A DNA stretch of 64,000 nt from Thiocystis violacea (lineage in GTDB: Bacteria > Pseudomonadota > Gammaproteobacteria > Chromatiales > Chromatiaceae), in assembly GCF_016583575.1 (NCBI RefSeq), contig NZ_NRRG01000014.1:1-64000 (forward strand), written 5' to 3'. A program made the position numbers and the translations under genes. The notes below the pieces were generated by a model. It was given only the letters and a program-made list of their open reading frames with translations, did not search any database and was not told the DNA's origin. Within the stretch, counting starts at the first letter, position 1; each line of letters begins with the position of its first letter. Below, piece by piece: positions 36,966 to 47,787 of the stretch.

Positions 36966-39425
36966 TCAGTGATGGAATCTCGCGCTCTGATCGCGGGTTC
37001 CGTCGGCCGCGGCCTCGTGCCCATCCTCCTTGTCCTTGACCGGCTCCTCGCCCTCGATCTTGGTCTCGATGGGCGCCGGACGTTTCGTCAGGGCCAGATC
37101 CAGCACTTCATCGATCCAGCGCACCGGATGAATCTTGAGATGCTGCTTGATGTTCTTCGGCATCTCGGTCAGATCGCGCTCGTTCTCAAGCGGAATGATG
37201 ACCGTCTCGATGCCACCCCGATGGGCCGCGAGCAGTTTCTCCTTGAGACCGCCGATCGGCAGCACCTCGCCGCGCAGGGTGATCTCTCCGGTCATGGCGA
37301 CCGTGGAGCGGACCGGAATCTTCGTCAGGGCGGACACCAGGGCCGTGCACATGGCCACGCCCGCGCTCGGACCATCCTTCGGCGTAGCCCCCTCCGGAAC
37401 GTGGATGTGGATGTCGAACTGGTTATGAAAGTCGGCCGGTACGCCCAGCGCGTCGGCGCGCGAGCGTACCACCGTCATCGCCGCCTGAATGGACTCCTGC
37501 ATCACGTCGCCCAGTTGGCCGGTATAGGTGAACTTGCCCTTGCCGGGCACCAGCGCCGATTCGATTCGCAGCAACTCGCCACCGACCTCGGTCCAGGCCA
37601 GCCCCGTCACCTGCCCGATCTGATCGTGCTCATCGGCGCGACCATAGCGATAGCGCTGCACGCCGAGGTACTTCTCAAGCGACTTGGATGAGACGACCGT
37701 CGCGCTATCCCGCTTCTTGAGCAGAACCTCCTTGACGACCTTGCGGCAGATCTTGGAGATCTCGCGCTCCAGGTTGCGCACGCCCGCCTCGCGCGTGTAA
37801 TGGCGCGTGATATCGCGCAGGGCGCTTTCCCGAATCACCAACTCGGACGATTTGAGGCCGTTGTTCTTGATCTGCTTGGGCACCAGGTAGCGCTCGGCGA
37901 TCGCGACCTTCTCGTCCTCCGTGTAGCCGGACAGACGGATCACCTCCATGCGATCGAGCAGCGCGGGCGGGATATTCAGCGTATTGGCCGTACCGACGAA
38001 CATGACCTCGGACAGATCGAAATCCACCTCAAGGTAGTGGTCGGCGAAGGTGTGGTTCTGCTCCGGATCCAGCACCTCGAGCAGGGCCGAGGCCGGATCG
38101 CCGCGGAAATCCATGGCCATCTTGTCGATTTCGTCGAGCAGGAAGAAGGCGTTGCGCGAACCGGCCTTGGACAGATTCTGAATGATCTTACCGGGCAGGG
38201 CGCCGATATAGGTCCGACGGTGCCCCCGGATCTCCGCCTCGTCGCGCACGCCGCCCAGCGACATGCGCACGAACTTACGGTTGGTCGCGAGCGCGATCGA
38301 CTGTCCGAGCGAGGTCTTGCCCACGCCCGGAGGTCCGACCAGACAGAGAATCGGCCCCTTGAGCTTACGCACGCGCTGCTGCACGGCGAGATACTCAAGG
38401 ATGCGTTCCTTCACGCGCTCCAGACCGTAGTGATCCTTGTCCAGGACCGCCTCGGCGACCTTGATGTCGTTGCGGATCCGGGTGCGTTTCTTCCAGGGCA
38501 CGCTCACCAGGGTGTCGATATAGTTACGCACCACGGTCGCCTCGGCCGACATGGGCGACATCAGCTTGAGTTTATTCAACTCCCCCAGCGCCTTGTTCTT
38601 GGCCTCGGAGGACATCCCCGCGGCCTCGATGCGCTTGGCGAGATCCTCGATCTCGTTGGGCGCATCCTCAAGCTCGCCCAGTTCCTTCTGGATCGCCTTC
38701 ATCTGTTCGTTCAGATAGTACTCGCGCTGGTTCTTCTCCATCTGACGCTTGACGCGGCCGCGGATGCGCTTCTCCATCTGCAGGATGTCGTTCTCGGACT
38801 CCATCAACCCCATCAGGTGTTCGAGCCGAGCCTGAACGTCGACGATCTCCAAGACGCGCTGCTTCTCGTCGAGCTTGAGCGCCATGTGGGCCGCCATGGT
38901 GTCGGCGAGCCGACCGGCGTCATCGATGCTGGCCAGCGAGGTCAGCACCTCCGGCGGCACCTTCTTGTTGAGCTTCACGTACTGATCGAAGAGGGCCATG
39001 GCCGAGCGCATCAGGACATCCTGTTCGCGATCGTCCATCTCAAGCGTCTCCGCCATGGGCCGAATGATCGCCGAGAAGGAATCCTCGGTCGTCACGAAGC
39101 GCTCGATGCTGGCGCGCTGATTGCCTTCCACCAAGACCTTCACTGTCCCATCGGGCAGCTTGAGGAGCTGAAGGATATTGGCCAGGGTGCCGATCTCATG
39201 GAGATCCCGGACGGTCGGATCGTCCACGTCGGCGCTTTTCTGAGCGATGAGCAGGATCTGCTTGTCGCTGGCCATGGCCCCATCGAGGGCACGGATGGAC
39301 TTATCCCGCCCGACGAACAGCGGAATCACCATGTGCGGATAGACGACAACATCACGCAGAGGAAGGACGGGGACCTCCTGCGGACTGAGTGACTCGAAAT
39401 CGGAAGCTGGATCGTTGTGCGCCAT
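36966..39425 (-). CDS. lon: ATP-dependent protease Lon
   Basis: A protein of about 819 residues. The N-terminal substrate-binding domain starts [23 protein letters not shown]. The AAA+ module has Walker [10 protein letters not shown] and Walker [11 protein letters not shown]. The C-terminal protease domain has the catalytic serine in [11 protein letters not shown] and its lysine partner further on. Lon degrades misfolded and regulatory proteins in the cytoplasm. The last 35 residues form an acidic extension ([15 protein letters not shown]). I start at the ATG at 39425 (MAHND); a GTG at 39452 is also in frame. I saw no clear heat-shock sigma factor promoter upstream. Confidence 0.95.
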   Translation of the reverse strand: MAHNDPASDFESLSPQEVPVLPLRDVVVYPHMVIPLFVGRDKSIRALDGAMASDKQILLIAQKSADVDDPTVRDLHEIGTLANILQLLKLPDGTVKVLVEGNQRASIERFVTTEDSFSAIIRPMAETLEMDDREQDVLMRSAMALFDQYVKLNKKVPPEVLTSLASIDDAGRLADTMAAHMALKLDEKQRVLEIVDVQARLEHLMGLMESENDILQMEKRIRGRVKRQMEKNQREYYLNEQMKAIQKELGELEDAPNEIEDLAKRIEAAGMSSEAKNKALGELNKLKLMSPMSAEATVVRNYIDTLVSVPWKKRTRIRNDIKVAEAVLDKDHYGLERVKERILEYLAVQQRVRKLKGPILCLVGPPGVGKTSLGQSIALATNRKFVRMSLGGVRDEAEIRGHRRTYIGALPGKIIQNLSKAGSRNAFFLLDEIDKMAMDFRGDPASALLEVLDPEQNHTFADHYLEVDFDLSEVMFVGTANTLNIPPALLDRMEVIRLSGYTEDEKVAIAERYLVPKQIKNNGLKSSELVIRESALRDITRHYTREAGVRNLEREISKICRKVVKEVLLKKRDSATVVSSKSLEKYLGVQRYRYGRADEHDQIGQVTGLAWTEVGGELLRIESALVPGKGKFTYTGQLGDVMQESIQAAMTVVRSRADALGVPADFHNQFDIHIHVPEGATPKDGPSAGVAMCTALVSALTKIPVRSTVAMTGEITLRGEVLPIGGLKEKLLAAHRGGIETVIIPLENERDLTEMPKNIKQHLKIHPVRWIDEVLDLALTKRPAPIETKIEGEEPVKDKEDGHEAAADGTRDQSARFHH

Positions 39426-39600
39426 GGAAACCGGTTCTCGTTGGGTCGACACCCACTCCTCCGGGTGTCGCGAGCGGCCTGGAACGGCTCGACGGCGAGG
39501 GAAGACGCGGGGATGTCGCTGTGGTGGGAATACTTACAGAATCGGGGCCAGAGCCATCTTCTTCAACGCCCCCCGCGGGCGGTTCGACGCCAGGCGAGAA

Positions 39601-39625
39601 GGCTCGGGAAGGTCGCGGCCGAGCC
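39601..39625 (-). terminator. Candidate terminator of clpX
   Basis: Arms GGCTCGG and CCGAGCC with an 11-base loop lie 17 bases past the clpX stop. TTCTC follows on the minus strand. Confidence 0.4.
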
Positions 39626-39642
39626 CCGATCCAGGGAAGCGA

Positions 39643-40917
39643 TCAATCCGCCGCCACCGCCTGTTTCTCGACCCCATCGTAGATCAGGAAAGGCTTGTTC
39701 TCTCCGACGATGACCGACGCATCGATCACGACCTTGCCCACATGGTCCATGGACGGCAGGTCATACATGGTGTCGAGCAGCACCTGCTCCATGATCGTCC
39801 GGAGACCGCGCGCGCCCGTCTTGCGCTCCATCGCCTTGGTCGAGATCTGGCGCAGGGCGTCATCGCGGATCTCCAGTTGCACGCCTTCCATCTCGAACAG
39901 CCGCGCGTACTGCTTGACCAGGGCATGCTTGGGCTCGGTCAGAATGCGCATCAGGGCGGCCTCGTCGAGTTCCTCCAGGGTCGCCATGACGGGCAGGCGG
40001 CCGACGAATTCAGGAATCAGGCCGTAACGGATCAGATCCTCTGGTTCGACCGCGCTGAGCAGCTCGCTCACCTGCCGACTATCGGTCTGACTGTGAACCT
40101 CGGCGGAGAACCCGATCCCGGTCTTGCGGGAGCGATTCTGGACCACCTTATCCAAGCCGGCGAAGGCGCCTCCGACAATGAAGAGAATGTTGGAGGTATC
40201 GACTTGCAGGAATTCCTGCTGAGGGTGCTTGCGCCCGCCCTGGGGCGGAACCGAGGCGACGGTGCCCTCGATCAGTTTGAGCAGCGCCTGCTGGACCCCT
40301 TCGCCCGACACATCGCGAGTGATCGAGGGGTTGTCCGACTTGCGCGAGATCTTGTCGATCTCGTCGATATAGACGATCCCGGTCTGTGCCTTCTCGACAT
40401 CGTAGTCGCACTTTTGCAGGAGCTTCTGGATGATGTTCTCGACATCCTCGCCGACATAGCCCGCCTCGGTGAGCGTGGTCGCGTCCGCGATGGTGAAGGG
40501 CACGTTCAGCAGCCGGGCCAGCGTCTCGGCAAGCAGCGTCTTGCCCGAGCCGGTCGGCCCGATCAGCAGGATGTTGCTCTTGGCGATCTCGATGTCTTCC
40601 TTGGCCTCGGCCACTTCGAGACGCTTGTAGTGGTTATAGACCGCGACCGAGAGAACCTTCTTGGCCTTCTCCTGCCCGATCACGAACTCGTCCAGCCGGG
40701 CATTGATCTCGCGCGGCTTGGGCAGATGGTTGGTCGATTCTCCGACGCTCTCCTGCATCTCCTCGCGGATGATGTCGTTGCAGAGCTCGACGCATTCGTC
40801 GCAGATGAACACGGAAGGACCGGCGATGAGTTTGCGGACTTCGTGCTGGCTCTTACCGCAGAATGAGCAATAGAGCAATTTACCTTCTTCGCTCTTGCCG
40901 TGATTGTTTCCACTCAT
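39643..40917 (-). CDS. clpX: ATP-dependent Clp protease ATP-binding subunit ClpX
   Basis: A 424-residue AAA+ unfoldase. The N-terminal zinc-binding domain has Cys17, Cys20, Cys39 and Cys42. Walker A is GPTGSGKT (120-127) and Walker [11 protein letters not shown]. The motif near residue 265 that docks into ClpP reads GIGFSAE, close to the usual IGF loop. It recognises tagged proteins and feeds them to ClpP. It follows clpP on the same strand, 199 bases away, with its own promoter candidate. Confidence 0.97.
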   Translation of the reverse strand: MSGNNHGKSEEGKLLYCSFCGKSQHEVRKLIAGPSVFICDECVELCNDIIREEMQESVGESTNHLPKPREINARLDEFVIGQEKAKKVLSVAVYNHYKRLEVAEAKEDIEIAKSNILLIGPTGSGKTLLAETLARLLNVPFTIADATTLTEAGYVGEDVENIIQKLLQKCDYDVEKAQTGIVYIDEIDKISRKSDNPSITRDVSGEGVQQALLKLIEGTVASVPPQGGRKHPQQEFLQVDTSNILFIVGGAFAGLDKVVQNRSRKTGIGFSAEVHSQTDSRQVSELLSAVEPEDLIRYGLIPEFVGRLPVMATLEELDEAALMRILTEPKHALVKQYARLFEMEGVQLEIRDDALRQISTKAMERKTGARGLRTIMEQVLLDTMYDLPSMDHVGKVVIDASVIVGENKPFLIYDGVEKQAVAAD

Positions 40918-40983
40918 CGGGGATAGGTCTCCGGGGGGGCAGTAAGGGATGCGAATCCTGCATTCCCAAGCGGGGCCATTTCA

Positions 40984-41011
40984 ATCATAACCATTTGGAC
41001 ATGTATGGCAA
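40984..41011 (-). promoter_or_regulatory. Sigma70-type promoter of clpX
   Basis: TTGCCA (41011-41006) and TATGAT (40989-40984) with a 16-base spacer on the minus strand, about 65 bases before the clpX ATG. Confidence 0.6.
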
Positions 41012-41116
41012 GGCGGTTAAGCAAGGGCTTTGCGGGGCATCACACATTCGATGCGCGCGATCCGCGTGGATCGCGGCATCCTGGAGGCCGCGACCCCGGC
41101 AGGGTGAAGGGAGGGA

Positions 41117-41761
41117 TCAAGCCTTGGGGGGGACGGGGCCACGCTCGGTGATGACTTTATCGATCAGGCCGTACTCGCAAGCCGTCTCGCCATCCATGAA
41201 GCGATCGCGGTCGGTATCCTCGGCGATCTTCTCGATCGGCTGACCCGTATGCTGGGCCAGGATCTGATTCAGGCGCTCCCGGATATAGAGAATCTCGCGC
41301 GCGTGGATCTCGATGTCGGTCGCCTGTCCCTGGAAGCCGCCCAGGGGCTGATGAATCATCATGCGCGAATGGGGCAGGCAATGGCGCTTGCCCGCGGCCC
41401 CGCCGGCCAGCAGCAAGGCGCCCATGCTGGCCGCCTGCCCGATGCACATGGTGCTGACATCGGGGCGGACGAAACGCATGGTGTCGTAGATCGCCAACCC
41501 CGCCGTGACCGAACCGCCGGGGGAGTTGATGTAGAGGTGAATGTCCTTATCCGGATTCTCGGACTCCAGGAACAGGAGCTGGGCCACCACCAGATTCGCC
41601 ATGTGGTCCTCGACCGGCCCCACCAGGAAGATGACGCGCTCCTTCAGCAGCCGCGAGTAGATGTCGTAGGAGCGTTCGCCGCGCGCGGTCTGCTCGACGA
41701 CGATGGGCACCAGTCCCAACCCTTGCGGCTGCCAGTCGGTGTGACTTAGGGGTGTGCTCAT
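41117..41761 (-). CDS. clpP: ATP-dependent Clp protease proteolytic subunit ClpP
   Basis: A 214-residue serine protease. The catalytic triad is visible as Ser112 in IGQAASMGA, His137 in MMIHQPLGG and the aspartate of EDTDRDRF (Asp182). It forms the tetradecameric chamber used by ClpX. The ATG at 41761 gives the normal N-terminus with a short propeptide. It lies 70 bases after tig. Confidence 0.97.
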   Translation of the reverse strand: MSTPLSHTDWQPQGLGLVPIVVEQTARGERSYDIYSRLLKERVIFLVGPVEDHMANLVVAQLLFLESENPDKDIHLYINSPGGSVTAGLAIYDTMRFVRPDVSTMCIGQAASMGALLLAGGAAGKRHCLPHSRMMIHQPLGGFQGQATDIEIHAREILYIRERLNQILAQHTGQPIEKIAEDTDRDRFMDGETACEYGLIDKVITERGPVPPKA

Positions 41762-41831
41762 GGATTGGATCTTCACCTCTGTTGTTGACCTCGTGCCCAG
41801 TCCGTTACAACCGGGCACACGGATGGCCGGA

Positions 41832-43142
41832 CTAGGCCGCGGCGAATGGATTCGACGACGCCTGATCGGTCAGTTGAGCGAAGGGGACGGGCTCGTCCTC
41901 CACCCGCGCCTGCTCCAGCACGAGATCGACGACCTGTTCCTCGAGCACCAGATTCTCGACCGCCCCGAGCCGCGTGGCATCGGCATAGTAATAATCGATC
42001 ACGGACTGAGGATGTTCGTAGGTCGACGCCATCCGCTCGATCTCCTCGCGCACCCGCGCCGGATCGACCTCGAGACTGTTCTCCGTGACGATCCTGCCGA
42101 TGATCAGACCCAGCGCGACGCGCCGACGCGCGCCCACCTCGAACAGATCGACGGGCAACTGCATCCGGGAGCCGCCGAGGGCCTCGCGCATCTGACCCGC
42201 CATCGACTCCATCTCGCTGCGCACGAAGGCGGCGGGCAGGTCGATCGAATTGGCCTCGACGAGCATGTCCATCACCCTCTCCTTGATGCGGGCTTTGAGG
42301 CGGTCTTTCAATTCGCGCTCCATGTTCCGTCGCACATCGGCCTTGAAGCGCTCGACATCGCCGTCCTCGACCCCGAAATTCTTGACGAACTCCGCGTCGA
42401 TCTCGGGCAGGCTCGGCTCGGCCACCGCATCCAGGGTGATCTCGAAACGGACCGGCTTGCCGGCCAGATGCGCCGCCTGGTAGGGGTCCGGAAAGGTGAG
42501 ATCGAGTGTGCGCGACTCGCCAACGCCCACGCCGATCAGACCATCCTCGAAGCCAGGAATCATGCGACCGGCGCCCAGTTCGACCTTGAGCCCGGACGTG
42601 GATCCACCCTCGAAGGACTCGCCGTCGACCGTGCCGACGAAGGAAACCATCACCTGATCGCCGGTTTGGGCGGCGCGCTCGACCGGCTCCCAGGTTTTGC
42701 GCTGCTCACGCAGCCGCTCCAGCATCTCGTCCAGATCGCTGTCGGCGAGTTCGCTCACGGGACGCTTGACGACCCGGTCGGCCACCGACGCCAGCTCGAA
42801 CTCCGGAATCACCTCGAAGATGGCCGTGAAGCCAACGCGCCCGCCCTCGATATCCAGATCGGGCTCGATCCGGGGCATGCCGGCCGGGCGCAGCGACTGC
42901 TGGGTGAACGCCTCGGTGAGGCTCGATTGGAGCATGTCGCCGAAGACTTCCTGATGCACCTGCTCGGAGTAACGCTGACGGAGCAACTTCATCGGAACCT
43001 TGCCGGGGCGAAAGCCGGGCAGCTTGGCCCGCCGCGAGAGCTGCTGCAAACGCTTCTCGACCTCGCTGGTGACCTCCTCGAAAGGCAGGTCGATCCTCAT
43101 CCGTCGCTCGAGTCCTTCGCCCGCTTCCACCGACACTTGCAT
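41832..43142 (-). CDS. tig: Trigger factor
   Basis: A 436-residue ribosome-associated chaperone, the usual length. The N-terminal ribosome-binding domain contains the GFRPGKVP loop (about residues 43-50). A central FKBP-type prolyl isomerase domain (about 150-240) contains [14 protein letters not shown] and [13 protein letters not shown]. The helical C-terminal domain follows. The ATG at 43142 has GGGAG upstream. It heads the tig-clpP-clpX-lon series. Confidence 0.96.
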   Translation of the reverse strand: MQVSVEAGEGLERRMRIDLPFEEVTSEVEKRLQQLSRRAKLPGFRPGKVPMKLLRQRYSEQVHQEVFGDMLQSSLTEAFTQQSLRPAGMPRIEPDLDIEGGRVGFTAIFEVIPEFELASVADRVVKRPVSELADSDLDEMLERLREQRKTWEPVERAAQTGDQVMVSFVGTVDGESFEGGSTSGLKVELGAGRMIPGFEDGLIGVGVGESRTLDLTFPDPYQAAHLAGKPVRFEITLDAVAEPSLPEIDAEFVKNFGVEDGDVERFKADVRRNMERELKDRLKARIKERVMDMLVEANSIDLPAAFVRSEMESMAGQMREALGGSRMQLPVDLFEVGARRRVALGLIIGRIVTENSLEVDPARVREEIERMASTYEHPQSVIDYYYADATRLGAVENLVLEEQVVDLVLEQARVEDEPVPFAQLTDQASSNPFAAA

Positions 43143-43271
43143 TGGTTCTCTCCCGCGGACGCCAACCAGATGTAGCAGCCCGCCTGTTACGAAATCCTGG
43201 CGTGGGCAGCTTGCCCGCACCCTCAAAAGCCGTTCAGTATAGCCTGCCGCCCGATGGGGCTCCAAGCACCA

Positions 43272-44867
43272 TCAGTCCGAGGCGCCCTCGTCCGTGTCGG
43301 CCGACGCGGACGAGAATCCGCGCTCGCGCTCGCCCGAACGGCGCAGCTCACGCTTGAGGATCTTGCCGGCCGCGTTCCTGGGCAACGCCTCTCGCAATTC
43401 GAACCGACGCGGGATCTCATGCTGACCCAGATGCTCGCGGCACCAGGCGCGCAGGCCCGCCGGCGTGACGGTGGCGCCGGGCTTCAGCGCCAGGTGAGCG
43501 ACCGGCACCTCGCCGTGGCGGGGGTCGGGATCGCCCACGACCACGACCTCCGCGACCTCGGGATGCGCGTGGAGCACCTCCTCGATCGCCCGCGGATAGA
43601 CGTTCATCCCATTGGTGATGATGAGATCCTTGAGCCGATCGACCAGATAGAAGTAGCCCTCGCTGTCGCGATATCCCAGATCGCCGGTCCGGAACCAGTC
43701 GCCGAAGAAGCTCTCGCGGGTCGCCTCGGGCTGATTGAGGTAGCCCTTCATCACGTTGGGACCACGGACGCAGACCTCGCCCATCTCGCCAGCCGCGACC
43801 GAACTCCCCTCGGCATTCAGAATCCGCATCTCGACATTGGGAATCGGCGGTCCGACCGATCCTGGCTTGCGCTCGCCCCGGACCGGGTTGACGCAGGTCA
43901 CCGGACCGCACTCGGTCGGGCCATCCCCTTCCAGCAGGGGCACACCGAAACGTGCCTCGAAGGCCGACATGATGGCCAGGGGCATGGCCGCGCCCCCGCT
44001 CACGCCGATGCGCACACCGCGCCAGAGCGCGGTCATCTCCTCGTCGAGACGCAGCAACAGACCGCACATACTGGGCACGCCAAGAAAGACCGTCGCCCCG
44101 TGCCGGACGATGGCCTGGGTGACCAGCCTGGGCTCGAAGCGCGCGACCGGCACCAGGGCGAAGCCATGCAACAGGGGTGTCAACATCCCCACGGTCGCGG
44201 CAAAGGCATGGAACATGGGCAGCACCACCAGCACCCGGTCGTCCTGGGTGAAGTCCAGGGCTTGCGCGACGCTGGCCGCGTTGGCGAGCAGATTGGCATG
44301 GCTGAGCATGGCCCCCTTGGGGTGCCCGGTCGTGCCCGAGGTATAGAGGATGACCGCCAGCCCCTCGCCCGCGCCCGAGCCAAGCGCGCGCTCGGGCGGC
44401 GGTCCCGGATGCTCGATCAGGTCCGCGAAAGGGACCGCTTCCGACTCATCCGCCTCGCCGATACGGATCCGCAACCCGATCCCGTCCAAACCCTCCATGG
44501 CCGAGTCGGCGACGGTCGCGAAAGCCTGCTGGTAGACCAGCCCTCTGGCGCCGCAGTCATCGAGAATGAAGGCGATTTCCCTGGGGTTCAGCAGAAGATT
44601 CAGCGGAACCGCCGTCGCGCCGGCCTTGAGGATGCCGAGATAGGCGATGACGAACTCGGGACCATTCCCGCACAGGAGCGCGATCCGATCCCCGGCGGCG
44701 ATACCCGCCTCCGCCAGAGCGGCGGCGAGGCCATCGGAGGCCCGGTCCAGGGCCTCGAAGGTCCAGTTTCCCTCGTCATGGAAAAGGCAGACCGCATCCC
44801 CGCGACGCTTGGCCATGTGGCGGAAGCACGCGGGGATGTCCAGGTCGACGGATTGCGAGTCATCCAT
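43272..44867 (-). CDS. AMP-dependent acyl-CoA synthetase/ligase
   Basis: A 531-residue adenylate-forming enzyme that activates a carboxylic acid to its CoA thioester. The phosphate-binding loop is VILYTSGTTGHPKGAM; the adenylate-binding EGDGPTECGP, the hinge GYRDSEGYFYLVDRLKDLI and the C-terminal catalytic lysine in PRNAAGKILKREL are all present. The class resembles medium- or long-chain fatty acid ligases (FadD-like) but the substrate cannot be read from sequence. It starts 14 bases after hemN on the same strand. It could work with the acyl-CoA dehydrogenase at 30027-31748, which lies 11 kb away. Confidence 0.88.
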   Translation of the reverse strand: MDDSQSVDLDIPACFRHMAKRRGDAVCLFHDEGNWTFEALDRASDGLAAALAEAGIAAGDRIALLCGNGPEFVIAYLGILKAGATAVPLNLLLNPREIAFILDDCGARGLVYQQAFATVADSAMEGLDGIGLRIRIGEADESEAVPFADLIEHPGPPPERALGSGAGEGLAVILYTSGTTGHPKGAMLSHANLLANAASVAQALDFTQDDRVLVVLPMFHAFAATVGMLTPLLHGFALVPVARFEPRLVTQAIVRHGATVFLGVPSMCGLLLRLDEEMTALWRGVRIGVSGGAAMPLAIMSAFEARFGVPLLEGDGPTECGPVTCVNPVRGERKPGSVGPPIPNVEMRILNAEGSSVAAGEMGEVCVRGPNVMKGYLNQPEATRESFFGDWFRTGDLGYRDSEGYFYLVDRLKDLIITNGMNVYPRAIEEVLHAHPEVAEVVVVGDPDPRHGEVPVAHLALKPGATVTPAGLRAWCREHLGQHEIPRRFELREALPRNAAGKILKRELRRSGERERGFSSASADTDEGASD

Positions 44868-44881
44868 CGCGCGGCGGGTCG

Positions 44882-46267
44882 TCAAATGACCTTGGAGAAC
44901 CCGATCGGACCCGTCTTGGCGGCCAGGTAGGCGTCGAAGGCCATGCAGATGTTGCGTACCAGCAGCCGCCCGCGCGCCAGGATGCGGATCTTGTCGGCGT
45001 CGAGCGCGACCAGTCCGTCCTCGGCCATGCCAGCGAGCTTGCCCAGACTCTCGGCGAAATAGTCGTCGAACTGGATGCCCCACTTGGACTCGACCGAACC
45101 TTTGTCGAGCTGGAAGTGACAGATGAGGCGAGTGATGACGTCGCGCCGGATGAGGTCGTCGCGATTCAGCTCGATGCCGCGAAAGACCGGCAGACGCCCG
45201 GCGTCGAGATCGGCGTAATACTCGGCCAACTCGCGCCGGTTCTGGCCGTAGGTGTTGTCGATCATGCCGATCGAGGTCACGCCGATGCCGATCAGGTCGC
45301 AGTCGGCATGGGTCGAGTAACCCTGGAAGTTGCGATAAAGGGTGCCGGCCTGCTGGGCCAGCGCCAGCTCGTCATCGGGGCGCGCGAAGTGGTCCATGCC
45401 GATATAGATGTAGCCCGCCTCGGTCAGCCGCGCGATGGTCGACTGAAGGATGTCGAGCTTCACCTCGGGGGCTGGCAGATCGGCGTCGTTGATGCGCCGC
45501 TGCGGCTTGAAGCGATCCGGCAGATGGGCATAGTTGAAGATCGACAGCCGCTGTGGATTGACCTCGATGACGCGCTCCAGGGTCTTGCCGAAGCTCTCGA
45601 CCGACTGGAAGGGCAAGCCGTAAATCAGATCGATACTGGTCGAGCGGAAGCCCTCGGCGATCGCCGCCTCCAGCACCGTCATGGTCTGCGCCTCGGTCTG
45701 GAAGCGATTGACCGCCTCCTGCACGCGCGGATCGAAGTCCTGCACGCCCAGACTCATGCGGTTGAAGCCGATGCGCCGCAGCAGCTTGACCGTGTCGGCA
45801 TCGGCCTCGCGCGGGTCGATCTCGATCGAGAACTCGCCGACATCGTCGCCCGCCAGGGTGAAATGACGGCGCGTCACCTCCATCAGCTCGATCATCTGCG
45901 CGTCGCTGAGGAAGGTCGGTGTGCCGCCGCCCCAGTGCAGTTGTTCCACCTGACGCGATTTGTCGAAGAGCGCGGACTGCATCTCCAGCTCGCGGTAAAC
46001 CCGCTCCAGATAGGGCGGCGCGAGCGAGCGATCCTTGGTCGCGATCTTGTTGCAGGCGCAATAGAAGCAGACCGTGTCGCAGAATGGGATGTGGAAATAG
46101 ATCGAGAGCGGCCGTCCGCTTTCGTTGCTGCGCGCGCAGGCCGCCTGATAGGCGGTCTGGTCGAAGGACTCGTCGAACTCGACCGCGGTCGGGTACGAGG
46201 TATAGCGCGGACCACTCTGGTCGTAGCGACGAATCAACTCAAGGTCGAAGGAAACGCCTTGCTCCAC
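44882..46267 (-). CDS. hemN: Oxygen-independent coproporphyrinogen III oxidase
   Basis: A 461-residue radical SAM enzyme that converts coproporphyrinogen III to protoporphyrinogen IX without oxygen, a step in haem and bacteriochlorophyll synthesis. The cluster-binding cysteines are Cys63, Cys67 and Cys70 (FCDTVCFYCAC), with the conserved extra Cys72. LHWGGGTPTFLS, GVQDFDPRVQ and DLIYGLPFQ are typical of true HemN rather than HemW. The start is the ATG at 46267. A small conserved gene lies 64 bases upstream on the same strand. Confidence 0.95.
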   Translation of the reverse strand: MEQGVSFDLELIRRYDQSGPRYTSYPTAVEFDESFDQTAYQAACARSNESGRPLSIYFHIPFCDTVCFYCACNKIATKDRSLAPPYLERVYRELEMQSALFDKSRQVEQLHWGGGTPTFLSDAQMIELMEVTRRHFTLAGDDVGEFSIEIDPREADADTVKLLRRIGFNRMSLGVQDFDPRVQEAVNRFQTEAQTMTVLEAAIAEGFRSTSIDLIYGLPFQSVESFGKTLERVIEVNPQRLSIFNYAHLPDRFKPQRRINDADLPAPEVKLDILQSTIARLTEAGYIYIGMDHFARPDDELALAQQAGTLYRNFQGYSTHADCDLIGIGVTSIGMIDNTYGQNRRELAEYYADLDAGRLPVFRGIELNRDDLIRRDVITRLICHFQLDKGSVESKWGIQFDDYFAESLGKLAGMAEDGLVALDADKIRILARGRLLVRNICMAFDAYLAAKTGPIGFSKVI

Positions 46268-46331
46268 CGTTCAATCCTCCAGCCGCGGGGCGCGCATCCG
46301 GCCCCCGAACGGCACATCACGTAAAGCCTGT

Positions 46332-46655
46332 TCAGGCATCATCCCCACCCAGGTCGAGCCCACGGCGATGGGTCTCGTTGATCCGGTTGAGCAGGGTATG
46401 GAATGGAATCTCTTCCGCGTACTTACCGGCCAGGTCCATGAACGGCAGATCCTCTCGACCAAAGACGTAACTTCCATCCTTCATGGCGGCATGGACCGCC
46501 TTGATCCCCTCCTCGAGCGGGTCGAGAAAGGCGGGGAACCTGGTCAGGTCTTCCAGCTCGAATTCCAGGCAGTCACGCAGGTCGTCCACCTCGAAGACGG
46601 CCAGACGCACCCATTCGACGTACTCGTCGACGCGGCGCGCCCGTCTCGGGCTCAT
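46332..46655 (-). CDS. Small conserved-looking protein of unknown function
   Basis: A 107-residue acidic protein without signal peptide or membrane helix. It reads as mostly helical (RVDEYVEWVRLAVFEVDDL, EGIKAVHAAMKDGSYVFGRE). I do not recognise the family. Its start overlaps the prmB stop by four bases (ATGA), and base usage matches its neighbours, so it is a real gene translated together with prmB and possibly with hemN. Confidence 0.75.
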   Translation of the reverse strand: MSPRRARRVDEYVEWVRLAVFEVDDLRDCLEFELEDLTRFPAFLDPLEEGIKAVHAAMKDGSYVFGREDLPFMDLAGKYAEEIPFHTLLNRINETHRRGLDLGGDDA

Positions 46656-47584
46656 GAGGCGAGCGCCTCCTCGAACTGGGATTGGTACTCGACGAGCTGC
46701 TCGCGCGTCAGGAGGAAAACACCCTCGCCGCCGCGCTCGAATTCGAGCCAGGTGAAGGGCACGCCCGGCAGACGGGCGTCCAGGAATTGAGCCGAATTGC
46801 CCACCTCGAGGACCAGGATCCCGCCCTCGTTCAAGTGACGGGAAGCCTCGTCGAGGATCCGGATCACGAGATCCAGACCGTCCTCGCCGCCGAGCAGGCC
46901 AAGCCGAGGCTCGTTGTGGTACTCGGCCGGGAGCCCATCGAACTCGGCGCGCGAGACATAGGGGGGATTGGAGACGATCACGTCATAGCGATGGCTGCCT
47001 AGCCCGTCGAACAGATCGGATTCCAGCACCCGCACCCGATCCTCGAGCTTGTGCCGCTCCACGTTCCGGCGGGCGATCGCCAGGGCCTCGGGCGAAATAT
47101 CCACCAGATCGACATCCACGTCCGGAAGATAAGCCGCCGCCGCGATCCCGATACAGCCGCTGCCGGTGCAGAGATCCAGCACGCGGCCGATCCGCTCGGC
47201 ATCGATCCAGGGATCGAAGCCGGCCTCGACCAACTCGGCGATCGGCGACCGAGGAACCAGCACATGCTCGTCGACCAGGAATTCCAGACCGGCGAACCAG
47301 GCACGACCGATCAGGTAGGCCGCGGGAACCCGCTCGACGACCCGGCGCTCGATCAGCTCGGAAATCCGCACACGCTCGGCCGGCGTAAGGCGGCAGTCGC
47401 GAAAACTCGCGGGCAAGCCGGGATCGAGACGCAGGCTGCTCAACACCAGTTGAGCTGCCTCGTCGATGGCGTTGTCCGTGCCGTGCCCGAAGTGGAGACC
47501 GGCCGCGTTGAAGCGGCTCGCGCCCCAGCGCACGAAGTCTTGAATCGAAATCAAACCGTCCGGCTGCTCTGCCATGGCGCCCAT
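46652..47584 (-). CDS. prmB: Ribosomal protein uL3 glutamine methyltransferase PrmB
   Basis: A 310-residue SAM-dependent N5-glutamine methyltransferase. The catalytic motif NPPYVS (near residue 205), the SAM-binding DLCTGSGCIGIA, and the family-specific VPAAYLIGRAWFAGLEFLVDEHVLVPRSPIAEL are clear. The PRSPI wording favours PrmB (acting on ribosomal protein L3) over PrmC. I take the ATG at 47584; an ATG at 47575 would also work. A small gene overlaps its end. Confidence 0.92.
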   Translation of the reverse strand: MGAMAEQPDGLISIQDFVRWGASRFNAAGLHFGHGTDNAIDEAAQLVLSSLRLDPGLPASFRDCRLTPAERVRISELIERRVVERVPAAYLIGRAWFAGLEFLVDEHVLVPRSPIAELVEAGFDPWIDAERIGRVLDLCTGSGCIGIAAAAYLPDVDVDLVDISPEALAIARRNVERHKLEDRVRVLESDLFDGLGSHRYDVIVSNPPYVSRAEFDGLPAEYHNEPRLGLLGGEDGLDLVIRILDEASRHLNEGGILVLEVGNSAQFLDARLPGVPFTWLEFERGGEGVFLLTREQLVEYQSQFEEALAS

Positions 47585-47606
47585 CAATTATCTGGCCAAG
47601 GGTTGG

Positions 47607-47634
47607 TTGACAGGGGCGTCGGGACCGATAGGAT
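47607..47634 (+). promoter_or_regulatory. Consensus-like promoter on the plus strand, with no gene downstream
   Basis: TTGACA (47607-47612) and TAGGAT (47629-47634) with a 16-base spacer. Transcription would start near 47641 and meet the terminator at 47667-47688. Confidence 0.45.
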
Positions 47635-47666
47635 GCCTGGCCGCCTGGGATCAAGCTGCGAAGCAT

Positions 47667-47688
47667 ACCACCGACGGTGGTTTTTTTT
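47667..47688 (+). terminator. Plus-strand hairpin followed by eight T
   Basis: ACCACC-GAC-GGTGGT is followed directly by a T run, a textbook intrinsic terminator for plus-strand transcription. All flanking genes are on the minus strand. Confidence 0.6.
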
Positions 47689-47787
47689 CAGTGAGAGTCC
47701 GCGCGCGCCGTCGAAGGCCGGGCGCGCCCGAATGGCGCGGGATCGCGCGCGAGGAACCTTCCCTGGATCAGCCAGCCGATGGCCACA

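Noticed and set aside
37800-39392. Long plus-strand frame opposite lon
   Set aside because: Same reason: reverse-strand shadow of a strongly conserved protein, with His/Leu/Asp-rich repetitive wording.
39426-39642. Heat-shock sigma factor promoter for lon
   Set aside because: No convincing CTTGAA/CCCCAT pair could be found.
44867-45083. Longer N-terminus for the acyl-CoA ligase
   Set aside because: It would overlap hemN by about 200 bases and adds Arg/Gly-rich sequence not found in the family.
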